From positions 1 to 19,180 of the forward strand of contig DASZCR010000321.1 in assembly GCA_035942915.1 (NCBI GenBank): a DNA stretch of 19,180 nt. The letters run 5' to 3'. Below the pieces are notes generated by a model, which made no database searches, was not told the origin of the DNA, and worked only from the letters and a program-made list of their open reading frames with translations. Position numbers and translations under genes: made by a program. Source of the DNA: DASZCR01 sp035942915 (GTDB lineage Bacteria > Acidobacteriota > Blastocatellia > Pyrinomonadales > Pyrinomonadaceae). This document shows positions 15,582-19,180 of the stretch, piece by piece. Each line of letters starts with the position of its first letter. Position 1 is the first letter of the stretch.

Positions 15582-16406
15582 CTAAATCCTGATTGTCTTC
15601 AGCTGCTCCTTGCGGCGCTGAATTCTGGCGAGGACAGCCATAATCGGCTCGCTCGCCGCGAGCAGTTCTTCTATCTCCTGGTCGGTCACGTCCTCTCTGC
15701 GAATCTCTCGAAAAGCAAAGCCGAGTTGCTTGATTTGCTCCCAGAAGAGGTGCGTCGAGTCATAGGGGTCGAAATCCTCGAAGTCTTCAGGGAGGTCTGC
15801 GGCGAGGCTCGCTTCATCCGTTGTCGGTGTGGCCGCGACCTGCGAGGTGCGCAGTAGTTCGTTGACGCGTTGACGAAGTCGCTCGCCAGAGGCTTTCGTC
15901 TGGAGGTGTGTCGAGAGGAGGTCTGCGCGTGTGCGTCTGGCCTGTGCGGTGGTTAGGCCGAGCCTTTCCGCAGAGATGCGTGCGAGTTGTTCCGCCTCGA
16001 AGAGATTGATGTCGGAGCGTGTGAGGGCTTCGACGATTTCGGAGGGAAAGTCGAGCAATCGCAGGTAATGGTCTACGAAACTGGCGAGTGAGAGGTGAGA
16101 TGGCGTTTCACGCTCAAGGATGTCTGTCAGTCGAGCGGCGACGCTCAACAGTTGTTCGCGCGGCCAGCGCGGAGGACGCCCGGACTTCGTGTCAGTGGCA
16201 GTGTAGCGTTGAATATGGCGCACAGCGCGTAGCATACGAACTAAATCCTTGTCGCGCTGCGGGATGATTTCGGGCAGTGCGGCGCGTAGTTGCGCGAGGA
16301 TGGAGCGAACGGCGTCGGGGGAGGCGAGTGGGTCGATGCGGCGTTGACGGCGGCGTGTGGCTCTCAAGGCGTGTCTGAATCCTCTCTCGTGGGTCTCCGG
16401 TTTCAC
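15582..16406 (-). CDS. ParB/KorB-like DNA-binding protein (putative)
   Basis: A 274-residue cytoplasmic protein from GTG 16406; upstream codons of the frame run into the divergent gene and look non-coding. Residues 1-24 are very basic (RHALRATRRRQRRI). Residues of about 103-150 (HLSLASFVDHYLRLLDFPSE, then VEALTRSDINLFEAEQLARI) resemble the helix-turn-helix of ParB/KorB proteins, where a helix is followed by a segment of the type 'L-P-x-E-V-x-E-A-L-x-x-G-x-I-S'. No CTP-binding N-domain (GERRxR) is visible, so it is at most a partial relative. An acidic stretch (EDFEDFDPYD) and a helical C-terminus follow. There is no Shine-Dalgarno sequence; a -10-like TACTAT ends 8 bases before GTG. It converges with the winged-helix gene, 68 bases apart, and may act with it. 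Confidence 0.68.
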   Translation of the reverse strand: MKPETHERGFRHALRATRRRQRRIDPLASPDAVRSILAQLRAALPEIIPQRDKDLVRMLRAVRHIQRYTATDTKSGRPPRWPREQLLSVAARLTDILERETPSHLSLASFVDHYLRLLDFPSEIVEALTRSDINLFEAEQLARISAERLGLTTAQARRTRADLLSTHLQTKASGERLRQRVNELLRTSQVAATPTTDEASLAADLPEDFEDFDPYDSTHLFWEQIKQLGFAFREIRREDVTDQEIEELLAASEPIMAVLARIQRRKEQLKTIRI

Positions 16407-16414
16407 GTCAGAGC

Positions 16415-16443
16415 ATAGTACACATAGGAAAGGCAAAAACCAA
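16415..16443 (-). promoter_or_regulatory. Proposed promoter of the ParB-like gene, overlapping a repeat-like site
   Basis: On the minus strand TTGGTT (16443-16438), a 17-base spacer and TACTAT (16420-16415) are followed 8 bases later by the GTG start, which predicts a leaderless message. The -10 box lies inside TGTACTAT (16422-16415), a 7-of-8 match to the inverted repeat unit TGTACTAG of the neighbouring gene. Confidence 0.35.
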
Positions 16444-16459
16444 TCAACCTCGTCATAGA

Positions 16460-16484
16460 ATACACAAAGCACACAGTTGTGTAT
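16460..16484. promoter_or_regulatory. Inverted repeat ATACACA / TGTGTAT between divergent genes
   Basis: ATACACA (16460-16466) and TGTGTAT (16478-16484) are a perfect 7-bp inverted repeat with an 11-base spacer. The right arm and spacer also hold ACACA/TGTGT. It sits between the two divergent starts (16406 and 16506), directly upstream of the extended -10 of the plus-strand gene, and could be an operator. Confidence 0.4.
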
Positions 16485-16490
16485 CCATCG

Positions 16491-16499
16491 TGTTATAGT
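16491..16499 (+). promoter_or_regulatory. Extended -10 promoter TGTTATAGT with leaderless start
   Basis: TGTTATAGT matches the extended -10 form TGnTATAAT at 8 of 9 counted positions. Six A residues separate it from ATG 16506, so transcription would begin at the start codon. No clear -35 and no Shine-Dalgarno sequence are present. Confidence 0.55.
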
Positions 16500-16505
16500 A
16501 AAAAA

Positions 16506-17843
16506 ATGGCAGGGGAGAGCGAGCAGCGGCCGCAGACGTTGGAGTTGGAGGATGGGAGTGAGGCTCATTCACCCGCCGGGTCTGCGAGCGGGGAGGGGAA
16601 TCAGGCGGCGGGAGCGGCGTCGAAGCCGGGGAGCGCGCGGCGTGCAAAAGTCTGGCTGCTGGTTATCGTATGCTGTGCTTTGGCGGGTCTCGTCTGGGTC
16701 TTTTTCAATTCGAAATATTCGAGGCGTTTAGCAGAGCAGGCGGAGAGAGTGCGGACGGCCATCGTGGGAGCGCCGGTGAGGCCGACGCCAGACCCTTATG
16801 TGCAGGCGTTGGCGAGGGTGGAGGAGAATCGTGGGGAGGCGATGGGGCGTGCAGCGTCGGTTGAGATACCGGCGGAGTTGAAGTTGTACAGGGAGTCGCG
16901 TCGCTTCCTCGCGCTGCAAGCGGCGGCGGCCGAGGAGGCTGAGCTAAAGTCTCCGCACGATTTTGCGGAACTGGCCGAGATAGTCAGAGAAGGGCAGCAG
17001 TTGGTCGAGTTGCCGAAACTGGGGCGGGAATACGTCCTCTACGGTGTCGGTCAGGCGGCAGGAGGTGAACTGACACATTACGACGCGAGAAGCGGCCGGA
17101 GCGTGCTGCTCCTCGCGGACGAAGAGGAGTTGAAGGCTTACAGGGACGAGCTGGCGGCCGATAGAGCGCGGCTCGAAGATGAGTTGCGAGAGGTGGTCGA
17201 AAGGCTGAAGGGGATTGATAAGAGTGACAAGACGGCGCGCGAGCAGTTGTCGGCAGAGGAGTCTGCGAAGCGCAAAGAGTTGGACGGGGTGAAGAATCGG
17301 ATTAAGTCAATAGACTCTTTTTACGACCCCCCAGAGACGCGTCGGATGCTTTTCGATGAGTACGCGTTTCTGACGGAGTTTGCGCGCAATTTCGGCGGGC
17401 GCGCTTATGACTTGCGCCAACAGGCTTCGGCGAGAGAGTTTCAGGCGCGTCTGCTGAGTTATCTGAGACCGGCCGCGCTCTCTGTGGTAGAAGAACTTGG
17501 CGCGCGCTATCGTGAGAAGTTTGAGCGGCCGTTGCCCATCACGTCGCTCGTCAGAACAGAAGAGTATCAGCGAAGGTTGAGAGAGGGCGGGAATCCGAAT
17601 GCGGCGGATGTCTCCGTGCCGCCGCACACGACCGGTCTGGCCTTCGACGTGTTCTATCGCTTCATGACGCAGGCTGAGCAGGAGTTCTTGATGAATGAGA
17701 TTGCGCGTCTCGAAGAGGAGGGAAGGGTCGAGGCGCTCAGAGAACTACGCGACCACTATCACGTCTTCGTCTTTCCGGAAGGGCGTCGGCCAGCGGAGAA
17801 GCTCGTCAGGGAGAAGATGAGAAGCGCGGGCAGGACAAAGTGA
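16506..17843 (+). CDS. Membrane-anchored DUF5715 / M15 peptidase-like protein
   Basis: A 445-residue protein with a disordered acidic N-terminus, one membrane anchor (about residues 49-67, preceded by ARRAK) and a large extracytoplasmic part. A charged coiled coil lies at about 205-275 (EELKAYRDELAADRARLEDE). The C-terminus carries PPHTTGLAFDV with His374 and Asp381, and RDHYHVFVF with Asp416 and His417/His419. The spacing HxxxxxxD followed by (D/E)xxH is that of the zinc ligands and base of M15 D-Ala-D-Ala peptidases such as VanX and VanY, so cleavage of peptidoglycan peptides is a reasonable inference. The Asp in place of the usual Glu is a variation. ATG 16506 is chosen because the -10 box directly precedes it. 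Confidence 0.8.
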   Translation: MAGESEQRPQTLELEDGSEAHSPAGSASGEGNQAAGAASKPGSARRAKVWLLVIVCCALAGLVWVFFNSKYSRRLAEQAERVRTAIVGAPVRPTPDPYVQALARVEENRGEAMGRAASVEIPAELKLYRESRRFLALQAAAAEEAELKSPHDFAELAEIVREGQQLVELPKLGREYVLYGVGQAAGGELTHYDARSGRSVLLLADEEELKAYRDELAADRARLEDELREVVERLKGIDKSDKTAREQLSAEESAKRKELDGVKNRIKSIDSFYDPPETRRMLFDEYAFLTEFARNFGGRAYDLRQQASAREFQARLLSYLRPAALSVVEELGARYREKFERPLPITSLVRTEEYQRRLREGGNPNAADVSVPPHTTGLAFDVFYRFMTQAEQEFLMNEIARLEEEGRVEALRELRDHYHVFVFPEGRRPAEKLVREKMRSAGRTK

Positions 17844-17852
17844 CTAACGTTG

Positions 17853-17880
17853 TGCGGGGCGTCCAGCAGGTCGCCTCGCA
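17853..17880. terminator. Hairpin between convergent genes, possible terminator
   Basis: TGCGGGGCG (17853-17861) pairs with CGCCTCGCA (17872-17880) as nine pairs including one G-T, with a 10-base loop. It lies between the convergent ends at 17843 and 17905. No T-run follows on either strand, so intrinsic termination is uncertain. Confidence 0.3.
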
Positions 17881-17904
17881 CGAGGTTCATCTCAGCCCTT
17901 TGAG

Positions 17905-19110
17905 CTAACGCGTCTCGGCGACACCTTCCGAGTCGCTGTCTTCCGCCGGGATGCCGACTTGCTTCGTACCGCTTCTGCGCGCAGACCAACCGCGAAAACG
18001 TCTCCACGCCAGAGACAGACCTGTCCAGACGAGGAACGCGCCGCCGAGTGAGACGAGCGCGGCGATGGTCTGGCCTGCGAGACCTGCGACCTCGCCCGTG
18101 TGCGCAAAACGTAGGTACGAGCGCAGACGCCGCGCCGTCGTGTAACTCGAAAACGGCTCCCAACGCAAGACCTCGCCGCTCGCCCTGTCGAGCACGAGTT
18201 GCGCGCGTTTCTGTGGCTGCCCGCCCGTTCCGCTGTCAATCGTGAAAGTCAAAGGAGCGTCCGCCTTCGCGGGCAGTTGCAGGCTGATGCTCTTCCAGCC
18301 CGCAACCTGTTGCTCTGCGCGCGCAAACGTGCGGTCGAGGCCGTCTAGGGGAACGGCTTCTGCGCGTTGGTCTGTCGCGCCTTGCGACGGCGCGGGTGCG
18401 GCAGCGCGTTGCGGGGGCGGGGCTTCGCCTGCCAGACGGTAGACGAGATTGCTCGCCCATGTGTAAGAGATGACGACGGCCGAAAGGACGACGATGAAGA
18501 GCGGCAGCGCAGACCAGAAGCCGATGACGTTATGCCAGTTGAAGTCGCGCGCCTTACCGGAGATGCCGCGCCTGAACCAGAGACCTTTGCGAAAGTGTTT
18601 GCGCGTCCAGATGCGCGGCCACCAGAGGTAGAAGCCGCTCATCACGAGGAAGAGGAAACAGAAGTTGGCCGCGCCCGTGATGGCACGCGCGGCGGCGCGT
18701 GTCTCGCCCTTTGCGCCGAGCCAACGATGCCAGTCTGTTACGCTGCGGAAAAAGCTGCGTACGCGCGGCGAACCCTCGCCCAACGTCTCGCCGGTGTAAG
18801 GGTTGACGTAGATGTTGCGTCCGCCCGTGTAGCCGAAGGTGGCCGGAGCACTGGGAGCGGAACGGGTGGTGATGTTCGAGGGGGCTGCGGGCTGTGTCTC
18901 GCGGACGCGTGCGAGGAGCGTTTCCAACGGGAGACGACGCGCGTCGGATGAAGGCGGTGCGATGTGATAGTCGCGCGTATCTGCCCAGTAGCTAATCTGT
19001 TTTTCGTAGGCCAGCAGTACGCCCGTGATGGACATCAAGAAGATGACAATGCCCGCCAGTGTCCCGGCCAAGAGGTGACACCAGAAGATGACTCTGCGAA
19101 GTTGTTTCAT
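17905..19110 (-). CDS. PepSY-domain membrane protein (siderophore-iron reductase / PiuB type)
   Basis: A 401-residue inner-membrane protein. Four membrane segments are visible: the N-terminal one (LAGTLAGIVIFLMSITGVLL), then ANFCFLFLVMSGFYLWWP, GFWSALPLFIVVLSAVVISY and IAALVSLGGAFLVWTGLSLA. Histidines in or beside them (WCHLLAG, DWHRWLG, NWHNVIGFW, RFAHTGE) are typical of this family and could hold haem. Two periplasmic PepSY-like stretches contain INVNPYTGETL-like NIYVNPYTGETLGEG and LVLDRASGEVLRWEPF. Relatives reduce ferric siderophores during iron uptake. The start ATG 19110 begins the standard MKQLRRVIFWCH; no Shine-Dalgarno sequence precedes it. A TonB-dependent receptor would be the expected neighbour beyond the window. 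Confidence 0.88.
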   Translation of the reverse strand: MKQLRRVIFWCHLLAGTLAGIVIFLMSITGVLLAYEKQISYWADTRDYHIAPPSSDARRLPLETLLARVRETQPAAPSNITTRSAPSAPATFGYTGGRNIYVNPYTGETLGEGSPRVRSFFRSVTDWHRWLGAKGETRAAARAITGAANFCFLFLVMSGFYLWWPRIWTRKHFRKGLWFRRGISGKARDFNWHNVIGFWSALPLFIVVLSAVVISYTWASNLVYRLAGEAPPPQRAAAPAPSQGATDQRAEAVPLDGLDRTFARAEQQVAGWKSISLQLPAKADAPLTFTIDSGTGGQPQKRAQLVLDRASGEVLRWEPFSSYTTARRLRSYLRFAHTGEVAGLAGQTIAALVSLGGAFLVWTGLSLAWRRFRGWSARRSGTKQVGIPAEDSDSEGVAETR

Positions 19111-19144
19111 ACGAAAAGATGACCGGAGAGATGTTTTATCAAGT

Positions 19145-19159
19145 TCGGAGATAATCCGA
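19145..19159. promoter_or_regulatory. Small palindrome TCGGA-N5-TCCGA with a -10-like core
   Basis: TCGGA (19145-19149) and TCCGA (19155-19159) flank GATAA. GATAAT (19150-19155) on the plus strand lies 6 bases before ATG 19162. It could be an operator and promoter shared by the PepSY gene and a divergent gene. The evidence is weak, based on position and symmetry only. Confidence 0.25.
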
Positions 19160-19161
19160 GC

Positions 19162-19180
19162 ATGAACGGCTTCGCCTCTC
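19162..19180 (+). CDS. Possible start of a divergent gene, cut by the window end
   Basis: ATG 19162 opens a frame beginning MNGFAS. It is 6 bases behind GATAAT, the same arrangement as the leaderless start at 16506. Only six codons are visible, so no product can be suggested. Confidence 0.2.

Noticed and set aside
15566..15582. Hairpin GCCTCAAG / CTTGGGC as a terminator for the winged-helix gene
   Set aside because: The loop would be two bases with a bulge in the stem, no T-run follows, and it overlaps the stop codon of the convergent gene; too weak to list.
16407..16568. N-terminal extension of the ParB-like protein to ATG 16568
   Set aside because: The extra residues are Cys/Phe/Leu-rich and unlike the rest, and they would overlap both the divergent promoter and the start of the DUF5715-like gene.

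Overview
The window is high-GC bacterial DNA with a coding style and gene content that suggest an acidobacterium, perhaps class Blastocatellia. This is inferred from gene families only: a TPR / FG-GAP / ASPIC-UnbV giant, a sorbosone-type PQQ dehydrogenase, a DUF5715-like protein, and an HAE1-type RND pump followed by a TolC protein with a long Pro/Gln linker. No rRNA or other taxonomic marker is present.

Layout. Bases 2-4224 (+) are the end of an efflux operon: the C-terminal part of an RND permease, an overlapping TolC-family channel and an overlapping short lipoyl/coiled-coil adaptor lipoprotein. At 4304-4669 (+) is a small three-helix membrane protein whose frame is crossed by one TGA, with a SECIS-like hairpin 12 bases behind it; it is either a nonsense-broken gene or a selenoprotein candidate. 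A secreted protein of unknown function (4676-5347, -) and an aldo/keto reductase (5517-6488, +) follow. Next is a minus-strand pair, a 1209-residue TPR/beta-propeller/ASPIC protein (8054-11683) coupled by an ATGA overlap to a XylG-type sugar ABC ATPase (6516-8057). No permease or binding protein lies beside the ATPase. A PQQ sugar dehydrogenase (11828-13213, +) is divergent from the giant gene.

Bases of about 13330-15513 are visibly richer in A/T and look like a transferred island. A 318-base leader holds three alternating GTTCTA elements and a promoter. Behind it are an ExeA/TniB-type AAA+ ATPase (13532-14386) and, with an ATGA overlap, a winged-helix, replication-initiator-like protein (14383-15513). 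The second gene carries four clusters of a 9-bp DNA repeat (core CTAGTACA; 13 exact copies, 11 forward and 2 inverted) inside its two disordered linkers. The inverted copies encode quite different amino acids, so the DNA rather than the peptide appears to be conserved. A convergent gene (15582-16406, -) encodes a ParB/KorB-like protein, and its -10 box sits inside a 7-of-8 match to the same repeat. I read ATPase + winged-helix protein + ParB-like protein + intragenic repeat array as one candidate DNA-maintenance, replication or partition module. This is the most interesting part of the window.

The right end carries a membrane-anchored DUF5715/M15-peptidase-like protein (16506-17843, +), which appears to start on a leaderless transcript, and a PepSY membrane protein (17905-19110, -) of the siderophore-iron reductase type. 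Several starts in the right half (13532, 16406, 16506, possibly 19162) lack a Shine-Dalgarno sequence but have a -10-like box 6-8 bases upstream. The efflux genes, the 5347 gene and the aldo/keto reductase have ordinary ribosome binding sites.
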